A DNA stretch of 64,000 nt, taken from NCBI RefSeq assembly GCF_002833405.1, contig NZ_CP025123.1, forward strand, positions 1-64,000. The letters run 5' to 3'. The notes beneath the pieces were generated by a model, which saw only the letters and a list, made by a program, of their open reading frames with translations, searched no databases and was not told the origin of the DNA. Each line of letters begins with the position of its first letter. Positions within the stretch are counted from its first letter, which is position 1. The stretch comes from Planococcus sp. MB-3u-03 (GTDB lineage Bacteria > Bacillota > Bacilli > Bacillales_A > Planococcaceae). Both the position numbers and the translations under genes were made by a program. Shown here piece after piece: positions 44,739 through 53,248 of this stretch.

Positions 44739-47560
44739 AAAAGGTGAACTGGCAAAAATGGAAAGCTCGTGTCCCGCTCCTGGTCGTTTTAATCAGTATG
44801 GCCGTTTCATTTTATTTCGCGATTTTTTATTCGGTGAGAGCTGCTAGATTGTTGCAATCACAATACACTGGCGAGGAAGTTACATACTTGTCCTGGCTGA
44901 TTGGCTCAAATGACCATGTAACGTTATTAGGCGTAATTTGCGTAAGTGCCATCGGTTATTTTGGATTCTTAATCAGTACAAGAGTTAAACTCTTCAAGAA
45001 AAAATGGTTAAGGCTTATTAATTTTCTTGTCATGCACGTAGCAAGATGGAGCGGGTTAATCGCTTATGGAATGGGTGGGATAGACTCTTATGTAATTCCA
45101 TTCTTTGAAAATAGGTTGGAAAACGTTATTACAACAGATGCCTTCATAGAATCCATTCTTTTTGAACATACTTCCGGATTTTATCTAATGCTGATTGCGC
45201 TACCGATTCTATTTGTTGGCTTCGTTCTTCTTTTCTTAATGGCTGAGCTTGGACTTAATGTTCAAGAGTTGAAGAAGGCATTCTTTAACTTCGAATATAA
45301 AGGGAAATGGCTCCAGAAGTTTAGCAAGCTGGAAGAGGTAGATGTATGGCCGGATGTCGAACTGGGACTATCCATCAAGAATCAGGAAATGGTAACCATT
45401 CCTGGCTTTGACCGCTCCTTGAACTCTTTAATCGTAGGGGGGATTGGGACAGGTAAGACAGCAGCACTTGCTCTACCGATGCTTAACCAAGATTTACATC
45501 ACATGACACGATTTATTAATGCTTTCCCAACGTTGAGGGAGCGTGAGGATTATTTATCGAAAGATGTAGCGGGACGCCATCTGAATGGAATCACCGTAAT
45601 TGAGCCTTCGAATGATTTGTGTCAGAAAACGCTTCAACTTGTTAAGGCACATGGCATTCCCGATGAAGCGATTACTTACATCAATCCGCTAGATCCAAAT
45701 ACTCCAAGTATTAATCCGATGCGTGGGCCGGTTGATAAAGTCGCAGAAGTATTCGCCCAAATTATTGCTGGTTTAAACGATTCCGGATCCAGTGGTAACT
45801 TCTTCTTCGAACAAGCGCAGCGAAATCACTTGAAGCAGCATATCTATTTGTTAAAGTTGCATGACCCCGATTTGCAACCAACGTTCGGTGCGTTAATTGA
45901 TATGTATAACAACCCGACCTTAGTACACAAAATGCATGAGCAATTGAAAAAAACACTTCCGAAAAATATTGATGACATTGAAGAAAGGCAAGAGCGGAAT
46001 TACTGGAAAATCATTCAAGGTATCGATGAATGGTTCGACTTGACCATCCTGCCTAAGAAAGAGCGGGGAGCAGGCGGGGAGAATTGGGTAACTGATGACT
46101 TGGGAAATGTTCAATACTATGATGCGAAGTCAGAACATGTTCAAGGCTTGCGAAACATTCTGAACGATATCGGTTCCAATCCATATATCCGCAATGTTCT
46201 ATTTGGAGAAAGTGAATTTGATTTTGACGAACACTTCGCCAAAGGGGGCGTGCTCCTTGTGAATACAGCCAAAGGACAATTGGTCGATCTGGCAAGAGTA
46301 TTAGGAAAGCTTGTATTGATGAATCTTCAAAACGCAACGTTCCGTCGTCCAAATGATGTTTCTCCATTTCACCACATTATGGTTGATGAAGCTCCCGACT
46401 ATTTTTATGATTCGTTTAGCGAATTCCCTGTCCAGTCGCGTAAATACAAGGTCATCATCACCACCATCATGCAAACGATCGCGCAGCTTGCGGACACCTA
46501 TGGCGAAAACTACATGACCACCATAATTGCGGGCATGCGGAATCGGATGGTTTATGGTGATGTTCCGGCAATGGATGCCGAATACTTCAGTAATCTATTC
46601 GGGGAGAAAATCGTATTCGATGAAGGACAAACTGAAATGTCTGTTTCACCGCTCCAAGATAATCCGCAAACACGAGGCGGCAGTTCTTATGCTAAGAAGC
46701 GGGAACAATCCATGACCCCTGGAGAGATTATGTTCCAAGACGCATTCAACTGTGCCGTGAAGATTGTAGTCAATAACCAGCCGATTCCTGTACAGCGAAT
46801 TAAAGCCAACTTCCTTCCCCCAGAAGCTTTTCAATCTGCAGAAGTCCGAGTAGGGGAGTTGCCGCTCCAAGAATGGTTGAGCTACCGTCGTGGGGAGATT
46901 GATGTGATTAAGGATTCCGAAGAGGTAAAGGTTATTGAAGAAGTGGATTCTGAACTGGTAGAAGTAGAAGAGAGTGTAGCGATTGAAAAGGAGAAGGTCC
47001 GAGAAGATACGAAGCTCGATTTGGAATTGGAGCGGGAACAAGCGATTGCTGACAAAGTTGCGCGCATGTCACATGACACTCGTCCAACCGATAAGCTACC
47101 TGCTTCACTCATACGTAGTATAAGCTTTGATCAGAACGGAATGCATGCTGAGATTGAACCTGCAGCAGATGTAAGTAATGATGTTCAAAACGAAATAGAG
47201 CAACCACAGTCTGCACAAAAGGCAGCCGCTAGTCCTGTTAAAGAGCCGATTGCTCCTATGGCCGCTGAAAGCTCACCAGAAGCCGCTCCACCTGTACAAA
47301 AAGAAGTAAGGGTATTCGATATGGGCTTTGGACAGCAGCAACCTAATGAGCCAGCTGAAATAGATGAGGAAGAAGAGGTGGTCTCTATATTTGGTGTGCC
47401 TGAAGCTAAAAACGAAACTCCTTCTGAGCAGGAGGAAATCGCTTATAAAGAAAGCGTGATATCGAAAAAACATGACAGCTTCTATCATCAATTGCAAAAT
47501 GGTGTAGAAATGAATATTAAGCACAATAGCCCATCGGAAAAGGGAAAAGACGGTAAATAA
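44735..47560 (+). CDS. VirD4/TraG-type coupling ATPase, 941 aa
   Basis: N-terminal transmembrane segments (about residues 14-32, 62-82, 100-115 and 148-170). Walker A VGGIGTGKTAA is at 234-244 and Walker B IMVDEAPDYF at about 548, then IITTIMQTIAQLADTYGENYMTTIIAGMRNRMVYG, typical of coupling proteins. A long, charged, Glu/Pro-rich C-terminal tail (residues 720-941) is unusual in length. It links the relaxosome to the T4SS channel. Confidence 0.9.
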   Translation: MKKVNWQKWKARVPLLVVLISMAVSFYFAIFYSVRAARLLQSQYTGEEVTYLSWLIGSNDHVTLLGVICVSAIGYFGFLISTRVKLFKKKWLRLINFLVMHVARWSGLIAYGMGGIDSYVIPFFENRLENVITTDAFIESILFEHTSGFYLMLIALPILFVGFVLLFLMAELGLNVQELKKAFFNFEYKGKWLQKFSKLEEVDVWPDVELGLSIKNQEMVTIPGFDRSLNSLIVGGIGTGKTAALALPMLNQDLHHMTRFINAFPTLREREDYLSKDVAGRHLNGITVIEPSNDLCQKTLQLVKAHGIPDEAITYINPLDPNTPSINPMRGPVDKVAEVFAQIIAGLNDSGSSGNFFFEQAQRNHLKQHIYLLKLHDPDLQPTFGALIDMYNNPTLVHKMHEQLKKTLPKNIDDIEERQERNYWKIIQGIDEWFDLTILPKKERGAGGENWVTDDLGNVQYYDAKSEHVQGLRNILNDIGSNPYIRNVLFGESEFDFDEHFAKGGVLLVNTAKGQLVDLARVLGKLVLMNLQNATFRRPNDVSPFHHIMVDEAPDYFYDSFSEFPVQSRKYKVIITTIMQTIAQLADTYGENYMTTIIAGMRNRMVYGDVPAMDAEYFSNLFGEKIVFDEGQTEMSVSPLQDNPQTRGGSSYAKKREQSMTPGEIMFQDAFNCAVKIVVNNQPIPVQRIKANFLPPEAFQSAEVRVGELPLQEWLSYRRGEIDVIKDSEEVKVIEEVDSELVEVEESVAIEKEKVREDTKLDLELEREQAIADKVARMSHDTRPTDKLPASLIRSISFDQNGMHAEIEPAADVSNDVQNEIEQPQSAQKAAASPVKEPIAPMAAESSPEAAPPVQKEVRVFDMGFGQQQPNEPAEIDEEEEVVSIFGVPEAKNETPSEQEEIAYKESVISKKHDSFYHQLQNGVEMNIKHNSPSEKGKDGK

Positions 47561-47583
47561 TACTATTTAAACAAAAAAATCCC

Positions 47584-47612
47584 TTGCTATCTGATTTATG
47601 CACGGCTACAAT
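47584..47612 (+). promoter_or_regulatory. Promoter before leader E
   Basis: TTGCTA (47584-47589), 17 bases, TACAAT (47607-47612). A small TTCGG/CCGAA hairpin follows before the leader. Confidence 0.75.
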
Positions 47613-47653
47613 TAAGTCAATTCGGAAAACCCGAAATCAGTTTAATAATCAAA

Positions 47654-47711
47654 GGGAGCACCCCTATTCAAGAGTAGTCTACGGACTAGTCTCGGATAGG
47701 GGTGCTTTTTT
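47654..47711 (+). promoter_or_regulatory. Attenuator-like leader (copy E)
   Basis: GGGAGCACCCCTAT pairs with ATAGGGGTGCTTTTTT around an inner GAGTAGTC/GACTAGTCTC stem. The S1-domain gene begins about 145 bases on. Confidence 0.85.
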
Positions 47712-47857
47712 GTTTTCAGAAGGGAGCGGGGTAACACAATAATGGAAATCTAATTATGTGAACCTATCACAGCAGCCATTGGAGAGAGCAACCTAATAAC
47801 CGTCTGAAATGACAGAGAGTCGAATTACTATCACTAAAACAGAAGGAGAGATTACAA

Positions 47858-48748
47858 ATGGTCTTACAATCATGGTCCAATGAACAAACACTCGAGGATT
47901 TGACAAAATCCAGCAGAAACCAAGAAATCGTTTATGGAGTCATCCGTAGCCTTAAAGAAATGAACATGCCGACAAAGTTAGAAAATGGAACAACTGTTAT
48001 CCGTGAAGTTCCCACGTTGATCGTAGCATTGCCAGGAGGCGTTAATGGGTACTGCATGGGCCCCGACTTCCGTGACTTCGAAATTAAATCTTTTAATCGG
48101 TTTGTCGGCACAAAAGATGCGTTTGTTATTACAAAACTGGATTTGGAAAACAAGGTAGCTTTCCTTTCTGGAACAATCGCGAACCAAATGCTTGCGAATG
48201 AGCTATGGGACGAACTGAACGAAATGGAAAGCCAAGATAAGTTGGGAGAGAAAGAGTATAAAGCAACCGTAACCGGTATTAATACTCAGAAGGGCGTTGT
48301 TCACCTTAGAATTCAAGGTCAGGATGCTTTCATGTTCCGCTCCGAGTGGTCTTGGAATATTCGAGAAGGCATTGATGCTCAAGTGGGGGAAACGGTCACC
48401 GTAAAAGTTCTCGCGATTGAACCGACTGTGAAGATGATTCGTGTCTCCAGAAAGCAAACGCTTGCGGATCCAATGGACTTCTTAAATCAGATTAAAAAGG
48501 GCGATGTAATTGCTGGGAAGATTGTGCAAGTATCTCCGCTCCACGGTATTTTTGTTGAAGTCGAAACAGGCGTTGTTTTGAAAGGGACGAAGCCACGCTC
48601 ACTGGAAGAGCCGGACGTGGGAGATCGCGTTACTTGCCGGGTTGATCGGGTTGACCCTGTGAAGCGAAGAGGCAGAGTCATTATTACCAACTATCCGCAA
48701 GGAAAGCGGAAGAAAAAAGATCTAGGTTCATTCTTATTTGAGGATTAA
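47858..48748 (+). CDS. S1-domain RNA-binding protein, 296 aa
   Basis: Two OB/S1 domains in the C-terminal two-thirds (EKEYKATVTGINTQKGVVHLRIQGQDAFMFRSEW ... GETVTVKVLAIEPTVKMIRVSRK and KGDVIAGKIVQVSPLHGIFVEVETGVVLKGTKPR ... GDRVTCRVDRVDPVKRRGRVIITNY). The N-terminal 110 residues are of unknown fold. It most likely binds RNA. Being encoded directly behind leader E, it could be a regulator of the leader family, but nothing shows this directly. Confidence 0.75.
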   Translation: MVLQSWSNEQTLEDLTKSSRNQEIVYGVIRSLKEMNMPTKLENGTTVIREVPTLIVALPGGVNGYCMGPDFRDFEIKSFNRFVGTKDAFVITKLDLENKVAFLSGTIANQMLANELWDELNEMESQDKLGEKEYKATVTGINTQKGVVHLRIQGQDAFMFRSEWSWNIREGIDAQVGETVTVKVLAIEPTVKMIRVSRKQTLADPMDFLNQIKKGDVIAGKIVQVSPLHGIFVEVETGVVLKGTKPRSLEEPDVGDRVTCRVDRVDPVKRRGRVIITNYPQGKRKKKDLGSFLFED

Positions 48749-48756
48749 TCAAATAG

Positions 48757-49737
48757 ATGACTGAAGTACAAAATCCCGAAGAAATTCACAGCGCCATTCA
48801 AGTGTTTCCTCGAGAGGATGGAAAAGTACCGATATGGGACAATCCCAATTTCCGAGCAGTTCTGAGACTTCCTAAAGAACACAAACCTTTCGCACGTTAT
48901 GAACAGGCGCTTGAAGAAGAAATACAACATACGCTTTTAGAAGAAGACATTGTCCTTTTATCCGTAATCGGCGCAGCAGTTTGTGCGAACGAAGCTCAAT
49001 TACGGAAATACATGCAATCTGTCCAGTCCGCTTCTCGCACGAGTGATCGGTTGAAGCGACTACAATATCGTGGCTATGTGCATCGCTATACAGCGAGTGT
49101 CCGTTTTGAAGAGTTCCAAGAAGGTGAACGAAAACCTCCTGGCATATTCGTATTAGGAGCTGTCGGATATAAACTGATGAAGTATTACTATAATGATCAG
49201 CATTTTGTGCATCCGGACAAATGGATGGATAATCCTTATGCCATACAGCGATACGTTGCAATGAATGAGATCCGCATGATTGGTACCACGAACCGCCATC
49301 TTTCGAAATGGACGTGGCTGCCGGCTATTGGGGACCATGTTCGAAACCCAAAGCCTTTGGCAGTTATGTCCACGAGAAGGATAAACAACCAGGCGCCTGT
49401 TCATTTTATTATTGAACGTGTGCAAATGGCCCAAACGTTTCTAGACTACTTGAGAAAGCGTCTGAAGACATACAGCTATTTGAAGGAGCGGGACGGTGTG
49501 ATTAAGATCGAGAGAATTAAGCCGCCCATCGTGCAAGCTGTTGTCATATCCGTTTCTACAGTCTCTCTTGCAGAATTTGTACAAAAGCAACTGAATCTGC
49601 ATCTCTACTCCTATGACATTCTCTTTCTAATTGATGAGTGGCTGGACGATACCGAAGAATTGGCATCTGCCTTCGCCCAGGGAACAGAAGAGGGAATCGT
49701 TCAGGTGAAAGTTCCTTTCCTGCAAAACAGTAAATAG
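48757..49737 (+). CDS. Winged-helix protein, 326 aa, unknown
   Basis: The middle part (LLEEDIVLLSVIGAAVCANEAQLRKYMQ ... TSDRLKRLQYRGYVHRYTASVRF) looks like a winged helix as in Replic_Relax proteins, and GIFVLGAVGYKLMKYYYND resembles the following wing. No nuclease motif was seen. It follows the S1 gene by 8 bases and precedes the Tad-like operon, so it is possibly a transfer-linked DNA-binding protein. Confidence 0.6.
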   Translation: MTEVQNPEEIHSAIQVFPREDGKVPIWDNPNFRAVLRLPKEHKPFARYEQALEEEIQHTLLEEDIVLLSVIGAAVCANEAQLRKYMQSVQSASRTSDRLKRLQYRGYVHRYTASVRFEEFQEGERKPPGIFVLGAVGYKLMKYYYNDQHFVHPDKWMDNPYAIQRYVAMNEIRMIGTTNRHLSKWTWLPAIGDHVRNPKPLAVMSTRRINNQAPVHFIIERVQMAQTFLDYLRKRLKTYSYLKERDGVIKIERIKPPIVQAVVISVSTVSLAEFVQKQLNLHLYSYDILFLIDEWLDDTEELASAFAQGTEEGIVQVKVPFLQNSK

Positions 49738-49806
49738 CTCGATTCTTACATGAAATAGGAGCGGAATGTTTGTTCGTGGAAATTCCAGAATTTTTCAAGT
49801 TTCGCC

Positions 49807-49835
49807 TTGACCGTCATTTTTTATTATGGTAATTT
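49807..49835 (+). promoter_or_regulatory. Promoter of the Tad-like operon
   Basis: TTGACC (49807-49812), 17 bases, TAATTT (49830-49835). A long leader follows with TTCCTAAGG/CCTTTAGGAA and GCGCGGTG/CATCGCGC hairpins, the latter before ATTTTT. Confidence 0.6.
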
Positions 49836-49964
49836 AGGTTTACACCTTTTCCTAAGGGTTTTTACCTTTAGGAATAATGTGAGGCGCGGTGCGGAAAACA
49901 TCGCGCTCGCATTTTTAACCTAATACAAGCAACACTTCAACTCACAATTACATACACAGAAAAT

Positions 49965-50039
49965 AGGAGCACCCTAATCTGACCGAGAAATGTAACGCTA
50001 TTTAGCGTTCTTTTTCCGCCAGATTAGGGTGTTTTTTTT
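49965..50039 (+). promoter_or_regulatory. Attenuator-like leader (copy F)
   Basis: AGGAGCACCCTAATCTG pairs with CAGATTAGGGTG and is followed by TTTTTTTT, with an inner AACGC/GCGTT hairpin. It ends 31 bases before the ATG of the first Tad-like gene. Confidence 0.85.
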
Positions 50040-50070
50040 GTTGCTGTAAGCGAAAGGATGCGATGTACAA

Positions 50071-51396
50071 ATGAAGGTTTTGTTGGCCATTGGTGAAAAG
50101 AACCTTTCTCAAATTCTAAAAGGAAATTTAGAAGACGCTGGTTTCGAAATTGCAAAAGAAGAAGTTCTGCACCGAGATTACCTAAACGAGAAGATAGACT
50201 TTGAACGGCCAAATCTTCTCATCATTCACGATCGCCAGTTACCAAGCCAGTTTAGTGACAAGGAAGACAACGAGGAAGAGCTCTTGCAACTAATTGAAAG
50301 TTGGAGAAGAGTCTACGATGCGCAAATGCGCGTGGTCATCATGTGTGAGCGGGAAAGAAAAGACCCGTTCCTAAGCCAACTGGTTGCCCGCAACGTGCTT
50401 GATATCTTTAACGAGCGGCAAATACCTACCGCTTCCCTTATCAGGCAGTTAAAAGAGCCTGCACGCTACATGAATGTCTCTCGGTACGGATTGGAAGACG
50501 CAGCAATCGATTCGTTAATGGAAAGTGCGGAAACGAAAGGTAATGGGGCAGCGGATAGCGAGAAAGCGGAAATAAAAACCTCATTCCTCTCCAAGAAGAA
50601 ATTACCGAAGCTTCCGAAAGTGCCAAAACCACAACGGCCAAACATCTCCATTAATTTCCCTAAGGCTTCGGAGATTCAAGAAGAAATAGCATTACAAGAA
50701 CGAAAAATTATTTTGGTTGTCAGTCCCTTTGAAAGATCCGGTTCAACGTTTATCGCGCACCAATTAGCATATGCGATCGCCAAGAACGGAATAGGTGTTA
50801 AATATTTCGAAAATCCTTTTAAAAACCCTTATACCTATGACCGCTTAGCGGGCGGTAATGAAATTCCTAATTACTATAGCCCCTACAGCGAAATACCTGA
50901 AGACGACCACAACGCTTACATTCGAGAGTGGAAAAAAGACGGAATTGAGCTCCAAGTCTTAAATCCGAAATACGAGCAGCGGTTAGAAGAAGATCAGTTC
51001 CCGATTACCAAGTTCTTGAGGCAGTTGCTTTCTGTCCATAATGCTCCTTACTTGATTGTTGATATCGGGGCAGACGAAAACAAGCAAACTTACGATGAGC
51101 TAGTAGAGGTCGCCAGTCACGTTCTGGTCGTAGTCGATAATGATTTACCCAATTTAGAGCTATTTGAACAATATCAAATGGCAGAAAAATTTGGTTGGGT
51201 TCATAACCTGCTGTTGAAGAAGAAAACGCACCTGATTGCTAACCGGTACGTGAAGGGTTTGAAACTGCTTTACCTTGATCACTACACGCCCGTTCCACCG
51301 TTCCAGGACGAATCAACATACAAAGCGCAGTTCGATGGTGTCTTTGCATTTAGGATGCTGCAGACGAACAACAAAAAGGCTTTCAGAAACTCATGA
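50071..51396 (+). CDS. TadZ/CpaE-like protein with degenerate P-loop, 441 aa
   Basis: Receiver-like N-terminal domain (KVLLAIGEKNLSQILKGNLEDAGFEI ... PNLLIIHDRQLP), then a basic linker (KKKLPKLPKVPKPQRP) and a MinD-like domain where the P-loop reads VVSPFERSGSTFIAHQLAYAIA without the usual GK pair. PYLIVDIGADE occupies the Walker B place. TadZ/CpaE proteins place Tad pili in the cell. It heads the Tad-like operon and ends in an ATGA overlap with a 40-aa gene. Confidence 0.75.
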   Translation: MKVLLAIGEKNLSQILKGNLEDAGFEIAKEEVLHRDYLNEKIDFERPNLLIIHDRQLPSQFSDKEDNEEELLQLIESWRRVYDAQMRVVIMCERERKDPFLSQLVARNVLDIFNERQIPTASLIRQLKEPARYMNVSRYGLEDAAIDSLMESAETKGNGAADSEKAEIKTSFLSKKKLPKLPKVPKPQRPNISINFPKASEIQEEIALQERKIILVVSPFERSGSTFIAHQLAYAIAKNGIGVKYFENPFKNPYTYDRLAGGNEIPNYYSPYSEIPEDDHNAYIREWKKDGIELQVLNPKYEQRLEEDQFPITKFLRQLLSVHNAPYLIVDIGADENKQTYDELVEVASHVLVVVDNDLPNLELFEQYQMAEKFGWVHNLLLKKKTHLIANRYVKGLKLLYLDHYTPVPPFQDESTYKAQFDGVFAFRMLQTNNKKAFRNS

Positions 51397-51515
51397 AGCT
51401 TATTGTCGATTCGCAAGACTTGAAACGAAAAAAGAATGGTGTGAAAAAAGTGAAGAATTGGATGCCGAGCTTCGAATTTTTAAAAGATAAAGAAAAAATG
51501 GAGGAAAGCACATGA
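51393..51515 (+). CDS. 40-aa basic peptide in the Tad-like operon
   Basis: Overlaps both neighbours by ATGA (start 51393, stop within the next ATG at 51512). Composition KRKKNGVKKVKNWMPSFEFLKDKEK: strongly basic, no membrane segment. The double overlap argues it is translated. Confidence 0.55.
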   Translation: MKLIVDSQDLKRKKNGVKKVKNWMPSFEFLKDKEKMEEST

Positions 51516-52426
51516 AAACCACGTTAAATGTTGTACTCTCGGTTCTCTTTGTGGCAGCCGGCGTTGGTTTCGTCTTTTTCTTTGAGTTTTATGTCTCAGA
51601 AAAGATTGACACTGTAGAAGTAGTTGTAGCCAAAGAGACGATTGACTTTAAAACAGTCATCACCGAAGAGAATATCCAAATCGCAAATGTTAAAAGAGGA
51701 CACGAAGTAGAGAACGCCATCCCGATTACTGCTTATGAAAGTCTTATCGGAAAACACGCCTCGATCAAAATTGAAAAAGGCACACAAATTTACACGGACC
51801 TTATAGATACCTACAATCTGGTTCCGGACACGTCCAAAGGCGAATTTGTCGCGCCGATTCCGAAAGAGTGGTTGTTCGCAGTTCCTGGGAGTCTTCGCAG
51901 AACTTACGTAGCGGATGTATACGCAATTAGCGACTCTGAACAAAAGATGAAAGCACAGTTGGAAAAAGCAGCGGTTGAACAGGGAGATCTGAAAGAATCA
52001 GACATTCAAGAGATCGCCCCAGGCACTGAGCCTATTTTAGAAAGTATTCGTGTTTCTTCTGTAAAAGACAGCGGAAATAAAGAAGTTCGAGAATCAGCTG
52101 AGACAAGTGAAGCGACTGGCCAAGTTGCCGCTCTTGAAATCATTGCAACAGATGAAATGTTGAAAACACTGACAGACAATCTCAACGATGGTTACAAGCT
52201 TTACGTGGTTTATAAGTTCGAACGTTCAAACGAAGTTGAAGAAGCTGACACTGATACAGCTGAAGCTACAAGCACCTCTGACACAGAAGTAGTCGAAGCT
52301 GAAGAAGAAACAGCAGCAGAAACTGAAGAAGAAGTAGAAGAAGAAAAAGATGAAGATGCAAAAGAGCAGCCTGATAAGGACGAAAAGTCCGGAAAGGATG
52401 ATAGTGATGAATCCAAAGACGAATAA
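51512..52426 (+). CDS. SAF-domain (CpaB/RcpC-like) pilus assembly protein, 304 aa
   Basis: N-terminal membrane segment (VVLSVLFVAAGVGFVFFFEFYV), then a SAF domain (TVEVVVAKETIDFKTVITEENIQIANVKRGHEVENAIPITAYESLIGKHASIKIEKGTQIY), matching CpaB/RcpC in Tad systems. The C-terminal 90 residues are an acidic repetitive tail. It probably sits on the outside of the membrane at the pilus base. Confidence 0.8.
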   Translation: MKTTLNVVLSVLFVAAGVGFVFFFEFYVSEKIDTVEVVVAKETIDFKTVITEENIQIANVKRGHEVENAIPITAYESLIGKHASIKIEKGTQIYTDLIDTYNLVPDTSKGEFVAPIPKEWLFAVPGSLRRTYVADVYAISDSEQKMKAQLEKAAVEQGDLKESDIQEIAPGTEPILESIRVSSVKDSGNKEVRESAETSEATGQVAALEIIATDEMLKTLTDNLNDGYKLYVVYKFERSNEVEEADTDTAEATSTSDTEVVEAEEETAAETEEEVEEEKDEDAKEQPDKDEKSGKDDSDESKDE

Positions 52427-53219
52427 TCGAATCGCTACCTTTTTCTCGGCAGGAGGGAATGTCGGGGTTACCAATACAGTTTATTCTGTAGCACTCGCCT
52501 TATCGAAACTATCCGATGCCAAAATCGGCGTCCTTTCTTTAAACGCTTGGGACGACGGATCAGATTACTTGCCGGAAGCCAAAGATTTTCTAGACTCTCT
52601 CAAACCGCGATTGGCCGGCAAGCAGCTGGACAATAACGAAGAGTTTCTAAAACGCTTTGTGAAAGTGGAAGAGAATAACCTCTACATTTTGCCAGGTAAT
52701 CGAAACGGGCGATTGGTCCGAAGCTTTAAAGTTGAAGAGGTAAGCTATCTCATTGACCGCTCCCAGCAAGTATTCGATGTCGTGCTGATCGATGCGGGAG
52801 GGCATTTAGATAATGCGCTTAGTGCAGAAGCTGTATATGAAGCAGGTCACCGCTACGCAATTCTGACGCAGCAGCCCAAAGTCTTGAAACGCTTCAATCA
52901 GTTGGAAGAGGACATTCTTACTCCGCTATCCATTGAAAAGAGACATATTCGTTTTATTTTGAACAAATACCAGGAGAAATCATATCTGCTGGATTCAAAG
53001 AAAATTGCAAAAGAAAAAGACCTGCAGGACGTTCACACAATCCCCTATACAGAGGATGGGATTATTTCCGAGTTGGAAAACCGCTTCCTCTACACGTATC
53101 CAAATCAGAAGTACCAAGCAAGTATCGAACAGTTGGCCAAAGATATCGGAAAAGATATGGCATTCCCTCTAAAAGAGGTTGCTCCTGTTAAAAAAGGGTT
53201 TTTCCGGCTAAATAAATAA
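52407..53219 (+). CDS. Second TadZ/MinD-like protein, 270 aa
   Basis: MinD-type fold with a deviant P-loop (FFSAGGNVGVTNTVYSVALALSKL), DVVLIDAGGHLDNALSAE in the Walker B region and RFILNKYQEKSYLL later. The GKT signature is missing. ATG 52407 (MNPKTNN) is preferred over 52350 for its GGAAAGGATGAT site. The start overlaps the end of the SAF gene. It is close in plan to the proteins at 25502 and 50071. Confidence 0.75.
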   Translation: MNPKTNNRIATFFSAGGNVGVTNTVYSVALALSKLSDAKIGVLSLNAWDDGSDYLPEAKDFLDSLKPRLAGKQLDNNEEFLKRFVKVEENNLYILPGNRNGRLVRSFKVEEVSYLIDRSQQVFDVVLIDAGGHLDNALSAEAVYEAGHRYAILTQQPKVLKRFNQLEEDILTPLSIEKRHIRFILNKYQEKSYLLDSKKIAKEKDLQDVHTIPYTEDGIISELENRFLYTYPNQKYQASIEQLAKDIGKDMAFPLKEVAPVKKGFFRLNK

Positions 53220-53248
53220 CCGCCTGCTGACTGAAGGGAGGAAGACAA

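Noticed and set aside
48872..49261. 129-codon frame antisense to the winged-helix gene
   Set aside because: Shadow of the plus-strand gene; no start signals and no motif.
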